Positions 1 through 7,620 of a stretch of DNA of 13,081 nucleotides are shown piece by piece. The stretch comes from Verrucomicrobiota bacterium. Its GTDB lineage: Bacteria > Verrucomicrobiota > Verrucomicrobiia > Verrucomicrobiales > Verrucomicrobiaceae. Both the position numbers and the translations under genes were made by a program. The stretch's first letter is position 1. The number at the start of each line of letters is the position of its first letter. Under the pieces are notes generated by a model, which searched no databases, was not told the origin of the DNA, and saw only the letters and a program-made list of their open reading frames with translations. The DNA is taken from NCBI GenBank assembly GCA_021413535.1, contig JAIOQF010000174.1, positions 1 through 13,081 of the forward strand, written 5' to 3'.

Positions 1-1203
1 CTCCGCGTCTTTGTCGCCCGGTTTGACGACGAAGAATTGACCTGAAGGGAAACCGCAATAGATGAATCCGTCGGCAAAGAAAGGCGAGGCGTGGATGTTC
101 TTGTTGCTGAGTTTTTTCTGCCATTCGATCGCGCCGGTGTCAGCGTTCAGACTGGCCAGTTCGCCACCTTCGGTCACCTGATAAAGGTGATTACCCGTGA
201 GTGTGGGCGAGCTGGTTTCAGCCACGATGCCAGTGCGCCAGGCTTCATTGGCCATCCATTTTTCGGGGCTGATCTCGGGATCGAAGATCATCTGTTCGGC
301 TTCGAAGTGCTCCGGCATCTTGATGGCGAGGAGGCGGCCCTTGTCGGAGCTGTCGGGATTTTCCTCACCGTGGACGGCGATGACAGTGTTCTTATAGAGC
401 ACGACGGAGCCATTGACGCCGCCTTTGGAGATTTTGTGGCGCACGAGTGCTTTGCCGGTGCGGGCGTTGACACAGACGACATTGCCGCAGCCGGTGCCGA
501 CCCAAAAGACGCGTTTGCCGTCACGGGTTTCGAGAACGGGAGTGGAGTGCGAACTGTCTTTCGGTGGGATTTCGCCAGGCGTGCTGGCCCAGATGAGTTC
601 GCCGCTCAGCTTGTCGAAGCCATAGAAGCGGTTGGCAGCGGGGCCGTCCGCGCCCCAGTTGGCGGTGATGCCCTGGATGATGACGAGGTCGCCTTCGATT
701 ATGGGCGCGCCGACCTTGGAGTTCGGGAAGGTCATGCGTCCAATCTTCTCCATGAGCGATTGGCGCCAGAGTTCCTTGCCGTCGAAGTCCACGCAGAGAA
801 AGACTCCATAGGCCGAGAGCAGATAGACCCGCTTCGTCTCCGGATCGACGCAGTGGGAGCCGATGGAGTAGCGGTTGTAGACGGTGTCGCTGATGAAATC
901 CTTGTAGGCGATTTCCCAAAGTTGTTTTCCGGTTGCGGCGTCGAGACAGGCGAGGTGTTCGATCAGTTCTTCTTTTTCACCGCGATAGCCGAAGGTGAAG
1001 ACTTTTCCGTCTACAATTACCGGCGTGCCGCGGCCATGGGTGTCGCGAGTCCATGTGGGCTTGGGGTCGAGCTTGCCGTTCGTGTAGTGCTCAAGGCTGG
1101 CGCCATTTTGAAGAGGGCCGCGCCAGCCATACATGTTGTGCGCCTCTTGGGCGGTGGCGGCGGAGAGGATACCGGTGACTAGCAGCAATTGTAACTTGAT
1201 CAT
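1..1203 (-). CDS. Exported PQQ-repeat beta-propeller protein, C-terminus cut off by the window edge
   Basis: Reading the minus strand from the ATG at 1201-1203 gives 401 uninterrupted codons to the window edge, with no stop, so the gene is partial. Residues 1-18 (MIKLQLLLVTGILSAATA) look like a Sec signal peptide, so the protein is probably periplasmic or secreted. The mature part opens with MYGWRGPLQNG, a common opening of planctomycete and verrucomicrobial PQQ-like proteins, followed by repeated propeller-blade signatures: CLDAATGKQLWEI (86-98), VDFDGKELWRQSL (138-150), GFDKLSGELIWAS (195-207), CVNARTGKALVRH (244-256) and SLNADTGAIEWQK (351-363). At least five blades are visible. Family knowledge: this PQQ_2 fold occurs in BamB and in quinoprotein dehydrogenases, but many members bind no quinone and have no known enzyme activity. 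I see nothing that assigns a substrate. No Shine-Dalgarno precedes the start (leader cagttctccatttt). The fold is secure, the function is not. Confidence 0.88.
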   Translation of the reverse strand, partial: MIKLQLLLVTGILSAATAQEAHNMYGWRGPLQNGASLEHYTNGKLDPKPTWTRDTHGRGTPVIVDGKVFTFGYRGEKEELIEHLACLDAATGKQLWEIAYKDFISDTVYNRYSIGSHCVDPETKRVYLLSAYGVFLCVDFDGKELWRQSLMEKIGRMTFPNSKVGAPIIEGDLVIIQGITANWGADGPAANRFYGFDKLSGELIWASTPGEIPPKDSSHSTPVLETRDGKRVFWVGTGCGNVVCVNARTGKALVRHKISKGGVNGSVVLYKNTVIAVHGEENPDSSDKGRLLAIKMPEHFEAEQMIFDPEISPEKWMANEAWRTGIVAETSSPTLTGNHLYQVTEGGELASLNADTGAIEWQKKLSNKNIHASPFFADGFIYCGFPSGQFFVVKPGDKDAE

Positions 1204-1701
1204 AAAATGGAGAACTGAAAAATTTACGGGGCCGCACTCAACACCTGTCCGTTCATATCATCAATTGAAACGGGAGGATTCATTTTTTCAGTCGTGCAAA
1301 CGGGATGTGATCGCGGAAGAACTAAAAATACGAGTGACTGCCGAAGGTTCTATCAAGCTGGGGCTCGTGGTCGCGTTTAATCACCATAATTTGTCGAATA
1401 AGGCTAAAAATTGGGCCGTCCAGCGGGATTGGCTGGGAGCGGCTGGATGAATTGATAGCAATTAAAGTGTGTAAACGCGATTTTTTGATTTCCCTGTCAA
1501 ACAGAAAAATACTAAAATTTTCGTAATATCGACCATTTTAAACCTTTCAAATGTGAGAATTGGCTACTTTTTTTGCAAAAGACTCCGGGATGGATTGACG
1601 GTTGGCTAAAAGATTTTAAGATTAGCCTCGTCTGTGGACCTTACCGTTGGCAGGCCGAAATAGCTCCAGCCTGGTTTGCTGAAGAAATTTCGTTCGATCT
1701 C
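1204..1701. other. Gene-free interval, AT-rich between about 1450 and 1620
   Basis: I see no convincing gene here on either strand. The short open frames lack family signatures and initiation signals. The stretch from about 1450 to 1620 is clearly more AT-rich than the surrounding coding DNA. It contains a perfect -35 hexamer TTGACA on the minus strand (1495-1500), but no matching -10 hexamer at normal spacing, so I do not call a promoter. The interval presumably holds the upstream control region of the PQQ-repeat gene and perhaps the former promoter of the broken gene that follows. Confidence 0.5.
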
Positions 1702-1984
1702 GTAAATTGGTTGCTGGGGCCGCGCGCAGGGTCCGCATACTGAAAGCAGTCTGAAACTCCTGGCGCGCGAGGGAAAGATCAGCAGTGGAACGCTGCTGTG
1801 GCATTCTGGTCTGGAAGCGTGGGAGCCACTGGCGAAACTCCAGCCAGAGATGGCGGAGCAGATGAACATAAGTGCGGCATCGTTGCCGGTGGCTGGGAAG
1901 ACTGACCGCATTCCCTTGCTGATTCCAAAGTCGCAGCAGGATAAGGGTGTGATTAAACGGATATTCGGTTGGGGAAAGAAGTAG
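1702..1984 (+). pseudogene. Broken GYF_2 (DUF4339) domain gene, start lost and frameshifted
   Basis: The frame ending at TAG 1982-1984 reads GRAQGPHTESSLKLLAREG, then KISSGTLLWHSGLEAWEPLA, then KLQPEMAEQM, and finishes IKRIFGWGKK. This follows the GYF_2/DUF4339 pattern (a GP turn, an LxxLxxxGxI helix, then TLxWxxGxxxWxP). The frame is closed just upstream by TAA at 1703-1705. Removing one G from the GGGG run at 1716-1719 joins it to the preceding frame and gives VNWLLGRAQGPHTESS, which is how such domains normally begin (MxWxx...GP). The first codon is then GTA at 1702-1704 where ATG or GTG would be expected. The gene therefore appears to have lost its start and gained a base, leaving about 93 codons. 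In this family the domain is usually an N-terminal peptide-binding or adaptor module of small membrane proteins. A sequencing error at the G run could explain the frameshift but not the missing start. Confidence 0.6.
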
Positions 1985-2035
1985 GGGCGAGGGCTATCAG
2001 TCTTTCGTCGGAGCGGCGCTTGAATTGCGGTAGTG

Positions 2036-2082
2036 ACCACGACGAGAGTGGCGTGCTACCGTTACAGCACGACGGGCGTGGT
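2036..2082 (-). other. Imperfect two-step stem-loop downstream of the autotransporter gene
   Basis: Outer arms ACCACG (2036-2041) and CGTGGT (2077-2082) enclose inner arms CGTGCT (2052-2057) and AGCACG (2066-2071) around an 8-base loop, with an unequal internal bulge between the two stems. It lies 70 to 116 bases beyond the TGA of the minus-strand autotransporter gene. It could act as an RNA 3'-end stabiliser or a weak terminator. There is no T tract after it, so it is not a standard intrinsic terminator and may be chance. Confidence 0.25.
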
Positions 2083-2151
2083 ATTCGGGTTCACGCAGCC
2101 GCCGATCATGTTGTCTGTGCCTGTGAACCTGGCCTGCAAAACATCAAGCGG

Positions 2152-5100
2152 TCACGGCACGTTCGTCGGGGTGGTGATCAGGACACCGTTCACAAGAAAA
2201 CTCACTGTGGGTGAGGTGCCCGAGAAGTTCACGCGCAAGCCGCCTGGATGCGGGCCGATCAGGTTGTTAAGAGTGCCTGTTACGTTCAGCGTGGTTCCGA
2301 GCTTGCTCAGGTAAAGTCCATCAATCGCGCTGCCGGTGATGGTGTTAAGATTGAACTTCACGTCGATGGTGGAGGTGTCGCGATTGTCCAGGATGACGCC
2401 TCGGGAAGTGGCCTGATCGATGAAGTTGCTGGTGACTGTGAGGTTGATATTGGCGGAGCCTTCGCTGACCACTTCCAGGCTGTTTTGACCTGCTTTGATC
2501 ATGGTATTATTGATCACCGTGGCCTCGGTCTCGACGGTGCCGTTCGAGGTGATGAAGATGCCGCGGCTGATGGAGTCGCGGATGGTGTTGCCGACAATGT
2601 CTACAGAGCTGACGTTAATGGCGGTGATGGCATTGATGCCGCCGGTGATGGTGTTGTTCGTGATCGTGGCATTAAGAGTGGAGCCATCGTAGGCCTGCAA
2701 ACCGATGCCGTTGACGGTCTGGTCGGTTATGGTGTTGCCGGTAGCGGTGAAGTTGAGGGTAGCGGTGTCAGAGCTGTCCGCGTGCATGGCGTCAAAGAAG
2801 GCGCTGTTGAAGGTGTTATTGGTTTGAACCACGGTGGCAGTGGAGGTGCCTTTGGCTTCGGTGAGTATGTAGTTGCCGCTGGCAGTGTGGAAGGTGTTGC
2901 CGCTGATGGTGGTCTCAATCACCGTGCCGGTGCCCGCCCCGGTGCCATCGGCGTGGATGTGAATGCCATTGAAGCCGGAGTCGGTGAAGGTGTTCCCGCT
3001 GATCGTGCCTTTGTAGCTGCTGCTGGTGCCGAGATCGATGGTGAGGTTATCGCTAGAGCTACCAGTGAAGGTGTTGCCGGTGATGTTGCCCATGAGAACC
3101 TGGCCGATTGTGGATTCGAGCTCGAGGTCGAGGTTGTTGTCCTGGTTGTCGGTGAAGGTGTTGCCGGTGAAGTTGAAATTCCAGTTCACGTTGATGGCGT
3201 CGGTGTCGAGGTCTACGCCGTCGCCGCCGTTGTTGAGGAATTTATTGCCGGTGAACGCGAGGTTGAGGGTCGTGCCGTCGGTCTGGGACTCGATGTTGAT
3301 GCCGTCGTTGCCGCTGCCGGTGATGGTGTTGTTCACAAAGCTGGCGGTGAGCGGTGCTGTGCTGCCAGCGTGGATGGCGATGCCGTCGCTGCCGTCGAGG
3401 CCAGCGTTGGTTAAGGTGTTGTTGGAGACGATGAGCTTGACCAAGGCGCTGTTGTCCGTGTCCAGATGGATGCCGTAACTGCCCGAAGTGTTGATGGTAT
3501 TCTGGGCAATCGTGATGGAGCTCGGAACGCTGCCGGTGGATGCATCGAGGTAGATTGCATCAAAGTCGACATCATTGATGATGTTGCTGACGATGTTCAC
3601 GATGCCGCCGTCGGCGACATGGACGTGGATGCCGTCGCCGCTGCCGTGTCCAGAGGAAATGCCGAGGTTGATGGTGTAACCGGTGACACCGAAGAAGGGA
3701 ATTTCGTCTGCATAGAATCCACCGTTGACGACGGGGGCGGGGCCTGTGCCGAAGCTTTTTCCGCCGACTCCGGGGATGAGCTTGCCGCTGCCGATGAAGT
3801 TGACGCTGCCGACGTCCGCGATGATGTTTTCGGTGTAGCCGATGCCAGGGCCTTGCTGGGCAATTTTTGGCACGCGGTTTCTGTTAAGATTGGCGATGTC
3901 GCTGCCCTGTGTGTAAACGTTCCAGACGCGGCCGGTCGAGTTGCTGTTGGCTTGCGCGATGTCTGCGCCGCTTTGGATGATGGCCTTGGGTTTCTCCGCA
4001 GTGCCATCGCCGGTCTGCTCATTCCCGGCCTGGATGCCGTTGCCGACGGCGGGGCCGTTGTTCACAAAGATAATATCATCTTTCAGAACGATCTGGGTAT
4101 CGGTCTTCTTCACGACACGGGTGACATGCTTCACGCTGGTGGTGCTGTGATGTTCTTCGTCGTTGCCGATTTTCACGGCGTCGTTCTGGCGATGCACGGG
4201 TTCGGCGAGGTCTTCCACCAGATGGCGGCGGCGCGGCCTGAAGGAGTCCTTCCAATCTTTACCCAGGGGAACTTGCAACTGCACGCCCACAGTCCAGTCG
4301 TTGCCGGTCAGACGCGCGTCCTGATACCACATGGCGCTGAGCACCACGGCGGGCACAGGACGGAACTCGGCACCAGCTTTCCAACCGTGGACATTTCCGG
4401 TGCCGAACTTCTGGGGACCGAAGGGCTGGTTATCGAAGCTGAAGTAACCGCCGATCAGCTTCAAATCCACCCATTGATCCAGCCAAGGAACGAGCACGGC
4501 GAGCTGCGCGTCCCAGCCTTCCATGCCTTGTTCGAAGATTTCGCTGACGGTGCGCACCGTGGTGGTGGTGGTGCTGGCGTAGGTCGTGTAGGTGGCGTTT
4601 TGCAGGATTTCGTGACCGGTGGCGAAGGGATCGCCTGCGGAAGTCAGCTGGGTGCTGTTGGAAGTGTTGCTGAAGCTTTGGGTGGAAACATTGCGCTGGG
4701 CGAGTTCGCGGTCGCTGAGCGGGATATAATAGTTGCCGCTGAGCTGGAGGTAGCGATTGCCGATTTCCGCACCGACGCCGAGCTGCCAGAATTGGTTGTT
4801 ATGCTGGGTGTCGAGCATGTCGACAAAGAGATTGGTGCCGAGGAACCAGCCTTCTTCCATGAAGGAGGCCTCGCCTTTGTTATGCAGAGCGGCGACCGAT
4901 TGGTTGCTAAAGAGATGGCGCCAAGCCAGGCCGAGGGATGCCGCGACTTCGCCGCCGGTGCCCACGGAGGAGTAGGGTTCAATGAAGAGGTAGTCACCGC
5001 CGAGTTTGCCATCGCGACCGATGGTGCTGATGAGAGGAACAGTGAGGAAGACATTGCCGTCGGTGTAGTTGTCGTTGGTCTTGACGCCGAAGCCCAAGAT

Positions 5101-5232
5101 GGTGGAGGACCAGGCGCTGTCGGCGGTGGAGACGGGATTTTTTCCGACTGGTGCGGACGAGCCTGCGAAGGAACTGGCTGTGAATGCCGGGATGAGGGCA
5201 GCAGCAATGAGGGAGAGTGGGATCGCACGCAT
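2152..5232 (-). CDS. Inverse autotransporter with parallel beta-helix passenger (1026 aa)
   Basis: A predicted surface-displayed protein. Residues 1-23 form a signal peptide (LSLIAAALIPAFTASSFAG). Residues about 35-325 resemble the inverse-autotransporter (intimin/invasin) outer-membrane barrel, with alternating aromatic strands such as YLFIEPYSS, LGLAWRHLF, GWFLGTNLFVD, YLQLSGNYYIP and WTVGVQLQVPLG. A basic linker follows (RPRRRHLVEDLAEPVHRQN, 332-350), a usual landmark at the barrel end in this family. After a segment with GDGTAEKP (409-416), residues about 533-1000 are repeated right-handed parallel beta-helix coils (NNTITGSGNDGINI, GNTFTDSGFNGIHI and similar). There is no C-terminal barrel, consistent with inverse topology: barrel first, passenger exported last. 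Typical passengers are Ig-like, so a beta-helix is less usual. The role is unknown; adhesion or binding of surface glycans is plausible. A promoter lies about 85 bases upstream. No Shine-Dalgarno is visible (leader cccacctctcaatattat). Confidence 0.85.
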   Translation of the reverse strand: MRAIPLSLIAAALIPAFTASSFAGSSAPVGKNPVSTADSAWSSTILGFGVKTNDNYTDGNVFLTVPLISTIGRDGKLGGDYLFIEPYSSVGTGGEVAASLGLAWRHLFSNQSVAALHNKGEASFMEEGWFLGTNLFVDMLDTQHNNQFWQLGVGAEIGNRYLQLSGNYYIPLSDRELAQRNVSTQSFSNTSNSTQLTSAGDPFATGHEILQNATYTTYASTTTTTVRTVSEIFEQGMEGWDAQLAVLVPWLDQWVDLKLIGGYFSFDNQPFGPQKFGTGNVHGWKAGAEFRPVPAVVLSAMWYQDARLTGNDWTVGVQLQVPLGKDWKDSFRPRRRHLVEDLAEPVHRQNDAVKIGNDEEHHSTTSVKHVTRVVKKTDTQIVLKDDIIFVNNGPAVGNGIQAGNEQTGDGTAEKPKAIIQSGADIAQANSNSTGRVWNVYTQGSDIANLNRNRVPKIAQQGPGIGYTENIIADVGSVNFIGSGKLIPGVGGKSFGTGPAPVVNGGFYADEIPFFGVTGYTINLGISSGHGSGDGIHVHVADGGIVNIVSNIINDVDFDAIYLDASTGSVPSSITIAQNTINTSGSYGIHLDTDNSALVKLIVSNNTLTNAGLDGSDGIAIHAGSTAPLTASFVNNTITGSGNDGINIESQTDGTTLNLAFTGNKFLNNGGDGVDLDTDAINVNWNFNFTGNTFTDNQDNNLDLELESTIGQVLMGNITGNTFTGSSSDNLTIDLGTSSSYKGTISGNTFTDSGFNGIHIHADGTGAGTGTVIETTISGNTFHTASGNYILTEAKGTSTATVVQTNNTFNSAFFDAMHADSSDTATLNFTATGNTITDQTVNGIGLQAYDGSTLNATITNNTITGGINAITAINVSSVDIVGNTIRDSISRGIFITSNGTVETEATVINNTMIKAGQNSLEVVSEGSANINLTVTSNFIDQATSRGVILDNRDTSTIDVKFNLNTITGSAIDGLYLSKLGTTLNVTGTLNNLIGPHPGGLRVNFSGTSPTVSFLVNGVLITTPTNVP
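2232..3633 (-). repeat. Tandem beta-helix coil repeats inside the autotransporter gene
   Basis: The passenger part of the gene encodes many degenerate coils of about 20-45 residues built around N(N/T)T(I/F)TxxxxDGIxI. At DNA level the plus strand shows recurrent GGTGATGGTGTTG and GGTGAAGGTGTTGCC words, for example near 2640, 2730, 2885, 2980, 3066, 3150 and 3320. Repeats of this kind can expand or contract by recombination and can be misassembled. The boundaries given are approximate and derive from the protein repeats. Confidence 0.6.
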
Positions 5233-5314
5233 AATATTGAGAGGTGGGAGTGATGCTGCTGGACTGACGGGAAACGCGCAGAGGAGCCAGCGGGAGCCAG
5301 TGTGCGATGAGGCG

Positions 5315-5342
5315 ATTATATTTACTGAGTAGGATGGTTCAA
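5315..5342 (-). promoter_or_regulatory. Sigma-70-like promoter of the autotransporter gene
   Basis: On the minus strand a -35 box TTGAAC (5337-5342) is followed after 16 bases by a perfect -10 box TATAAT (5315-5320). Transcription would start near 5308 and leave a leader of about 75 bases before the ATG at 5232. The box quality, spacing and location fit well. It is unproven that this species uses such hexamers. Confidence 0.6.
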
Positions 5343-5409
5343 GGATAAATAAGAGCGATAAAATGGAACGATGGCACTCCTGCCGTCGGGATCGCCGCGA
5401 TTCCTTCCA

Positions 5410-6354
5410 CTAAATCTTTTGCGCTACGGCCAGCACGATTTGAAACTGCGGATTCTTCGCGTCGCGGTCGACGACGCGGACATCGATGTTTTTGAATCCG
5501 GCTTCATCCATCATTTCGTGCAACTCCACTTCGGAAAATCCGAGCCAGACATCGGCATACATCTGCCGCGCTTTCTCAAAGGTGTGCTTCAGCAGATCGA
5601 GTATCACGATGCGCCCGCCACTTTTTAATATCTGGTGGGCTGCGGCCACGGCGTTGCGTGGATTCTGCGCATGGTGCAGGGCCTGACTGAAGATGGCTAC
5701 GTCCACGCTGCCCGCTTTGATCAGAGGATTCTCCAGGTCACCCAGCTGGAAATTGAGATTGCCGAACCCGTGTTCCTTCGCCAGCTTGGTGCCGTAAGCC
5801 ACCATTTTTTCTGAATTGTCCACGGCGATGACTTGCTTGACGTGTTTGGCGAGCAACTGCGAAAGCGTCCCTTCGCCTGCGCCGAGATCGGCCACGACAT
5901 AAGACGGTGGCAGCAGGTGCAGGAGCATTTCTCCGAGTGCTTTCCAAGACCGGCCCGGGATGTAATGCCGGCCAAATTTGCCAGCGAGCGCATCGAAATA
6001 GGCGCGCGCAGTGTCGGCCCGTTTGCGGCGAACGAGCTTCAGCGCCGTATGGTCGCGCTTAGCCTCGCGCAATTCCATCGCTGCCGCTTCTAAGAGTGCC
6101 AGCAGATGGTCATGGGTTTCCTTTTCTTTGGCCACGGGCGGAACCATCCGGTAGAGGCGGTTCTTGCCAGAACGGCGGTCACTGACCAGGCCCGCCGCCT
6201 TGAGGCGCGAGAGCTGGGCGGATATGTTGCTCTGGGCGACACCGAGAATTTCCTGAAGTTCCGCGACCGAGAGCTCCTCTTGCCGCAGAACCGCGAGCAA
6301 CCGGACGCGGGTGGCGTCGGAAAGCAGAGAAAATGATTTGAAGATTGACGGCAT
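5410..6354 (-). CDS. ArsR-family regulator fused to a SAM-binding methyltransferase domain (SahR-like)
   Basis: Numbered from the ATG at 6352-6354 (314 aa), residues 1-75 are an ArsR winged helix: MPSIFKSFSLLSDATRVRLL, a recognition helix near VAQSNISAQLSRLKAAGLV (39-57), and the wing DRRSGKNRLYRM. Residues about 150-260 form a class I methyltransferase fold: motif I ADLGAGEGTLSQLL (155-168), the acidic end of strand 2 VIAVDNS, and LGDLENPL...VDVAIFSQALHH. Family knowledge: SahR of Proteobacteria has this architecture and senses S-adenosylhomocysteine to repress methyl-cycle genes. The divergent neighbours here are metK and ahcY, which supports the same role, so the domain may be a ligand sensor and not an enzyme. 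Another in-frame ATG at 6370-6372 would add six residues (MLHSVA). I prefer the shorter start because the family begins near MPSIFKSF and the upstream ATG falls in the putative operator. Confidence 0.85.
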   Translation of the reverse strand: MPSIFKSFSLLSDATRVRLLAVLRQEELSVAELQEILGVAQSNISAQLSRLKAAGLVSDRRSGKNRLYRMVPPVAKEKETHDHLLALLEAAAMELREAKRDHTALKLVRRKRADTARAYFDALAGKFGRHYIPGRSWKALGEMLLHLLPPSYVVADLGAGEGTLSQLLAKHVKQVIAVDNSEKMVAYGTKLAKEHGFGNLNFQLGDLENPLIKAGSVDVAIFSQALHHAQNPRNAVAAAHQILKSGGRIVILDLLKHTFEKARQMYADVWLGFSEVELHEMMDEAGFKNIDVRVVDRDAKNPQFQIVLAVAQKI

Positions 6355-6414
6355 GGCAACCGAATGCAACATATCGACGTATCATCATTTGTCCATATTA
6401 ACTGAACCACCCCC
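6345..6414. promoter_or_regulatory. Divergent promoter/operator region between the SahR-like gene and metK
   Basis: Only 60 bases separate the preferred regulator start (6354) from the metK ATG (6415), so both promoters and any operator must overlap. For metK, a near-consensus -35 TTGACG lies at 6345-6350, but the downstream -10 is poor (CATATC at 19-base spacing); a second -10-like CATATT is at 6394-6399. The core 6370-6383 reads CATATCGACGTATC and contains TATC twice with a 4-base spacer, a plausible regulator-binding segment but not a clean palindrome. The leaders are too short for a SAM or SAH riboswitch. The location is inferred mainly from gene arrangement. Confidence 0.4.
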
Positions 6415-7590
6415 ATGTCCCACAGCTACATCTTCTCATCTGAATCCGTCGGTGAAGGCCATCCTGATAAAGTCGCCGACACCATCTCTGACGCCGTGCT
6501 CGACGCCTGCCTCGCGCAGGACAAGAACAGCCGCGTCGCCTGTGAAACCTACGTGAAGAGCAACATCGCCATCGTCGGCGGTGAGATCACCACCAAGGCC
6601 AAGCTCGACTATGTGCAAATCGTCCGCGATGCCATCCGTGAGATCGGCTATGTTAACGACGACGATGTCTTCCACGCGGACAAAGTTTTCGTGATGAACA
6701 TCATCACCGCGCAGTCACCCGACATCGCGCAGGGTGTGGACGCCAAGAAAGCTGAAGGCAAGAAAACCGCCGAACAGGGTGCAGGCGACCAAGGCTTGAT
6801 GTTTGGTTTTGCCTGCGATGAAACGCCCGAGCTGATGCCGGCGCCAATCATGTTCGCGCACCGTCTTGGTCGTGAACTGACCCGCATTCGCAAGGCTGGC
6901 AAAGCTGCCAAGTGGCTGCGCCCCGATGCGAAGAGCCAGGTGTCCGTCGAATATGTGGATGGCAAGCCAACGCGCATCGTGAACGTGGTTATCTCCACCC
7001 AGCACGCGGCCAACGTCCTTCACGCCGAGATTGAGAAGTTCTGCATCGAGCAGGTCATCAAGAAAGTGCTGCCGAAGAGCATGCTCACCAAGGACACCGA
7101 GTTTCTCATCAACCCCACGGGCAAGTTTGTCGTCGGCGGCCCTCAGGGCGATACCGGCCTCACCGGTCGCAAAATCATCGTAGACAGCTACGGCGGCATG
7201 GGCCGTCACGGTGGCGGTGCCTTTTCCGGTAAAGACCCTAGCAAAGTGGACCGCAGCGCCGCTTACATGGGTCGCTGGGTTGCGAAGAACGTGGTGGCTG
7301 CCGGACTCGCGGACAAATGCGAAGTGCAGTTTGCCTATGCCATCGGCCATCCCAATCCCGTCAGTGTCCACGTTGACACTTTCGGCACGAATCATTTCTC
7401 CGAGGACGCCATCATTGGAGCCGTGAACAAAGTATTCTCCTTCAAGCCTGCGGACATCGTGAAGCACCTCAACCTGCTCCGTCCGATCTACTCCAAGACT
7501 ACCAACTATGGCCACTTCGGCAAAAATGACGCCGATCTGACTTGGGAAAACATCAACAAGGTCGACGCGCTGAAAAAGGCGGCCAAATAA
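6415..7590 (+). CDS. metK: S-adenosylmethionine synthase
   Basis: Makes S-adenosylmethionine from methionine and ATP, releasing phosphate and pyrophosphate, in the cytoplasm. The 391-residue length is normal for the family. Signature motifs are all present: the N-terminal ATP/methionine site SSESVGEGHPDK (8-19, with His16 and Asp18 at the catalytic positions), GAGDQGLMFGFA (122-133), and the phosphate-binding GGGAFSGKDPSKVDRSAAYM (267-285 region). The start at 6415 gives the standard MSHSYIFSSESVGEGHPDK N-terminus. No Shine-Dalgarno precedes it (leader actgaaccaccccc). ahcY follows after 30 bases on the same strand and is almost certainly co-transcribed, pairing SAM synthesis with removal of the methyltransfer by-product. 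The divergent SahR-like gene is the likely regulator. Confidence 0.98.
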   Translation: MSHSYIFSSESVGEGHPDKVADTISDAVLDACLAQDKNSRVACETYVKSNIAIVGGEITTKAKLDYVQIVRDAIREIGYVNDDDVFHADKVFVMNIITAQSPDIAQGVDAKKAEGKKTAEQGAGDQGLMFGFACDETPELMPAPIMFAHRLGRELTRIRKAGKAAKWLRPDAKSQVSVEYVDGKPTRIVNVVISTQHAANVLHAEIEKFCIEQVIKKVLPKSMLTKDTEFLINPTGKFVVGGPQGDTGLTGRKIIVDSYGGMGRHGGGAFSGKDPSKVDRSAAYMGRWVAKNVVAAGLADKCEVQFAYAIGHPNPVSVHVDTFGTNHFSEDAIIGAVNKVFSFKPADIVKHLNLLRPIYSKTTNYGHFGKNDADLTWENINKVDALKKAAK

Positions 7591-7620
7591 CCAAACAATT
7601 TACTTAACCAAACAACCCTT

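Noticed and set aside
91..1182. A 363-codon plus-strand open frame at the left end
   Set aside because: The minus strand here encodes a signal peptide and repeated PQQ propeller motifs in one unbroken frame, so the plus-strand frame is its shadow.
1133..1450. A 105-codon plus-strand open frame
   Set aside because: It starts inside the PQQ-repeat gene on the other strand, runs into AT-rich DNA, and shows no domain or initiation signal.
1606..2040. A 144-codon minus-strand open frame
   Set aside because: It lies opposite the GYF_2 relic and has no recognisable domain. The GYF_2 reading explains the sequence better.
2232..3633. Recurrent GGTGATGGTGTTG words considered as a CRISPR array or non-coding repeat
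   Set aside because: Spacing and sequence are irregular, and the words fall in register with beta-helix coils of a long coding frame.
3466..5253. Long plus-strand open frames (595 and 388 codons, the other at 2248-3414) opposite the autotransporter gene
   Set aside because: Their compositions are low-complexity Val/Ala/Gly/Asp-rich text that mirrors the repetitive beta-helix codons. The minus-strand frame has a signal peptide, barrel and passenger.
7591..7620. Possible SAH or SAM riboswitch before ahcY or metK
   Set aside because: The metK-ahcY gap is only 30 bases and the space before metK about 60 bases, without the stems these riboswitches need.
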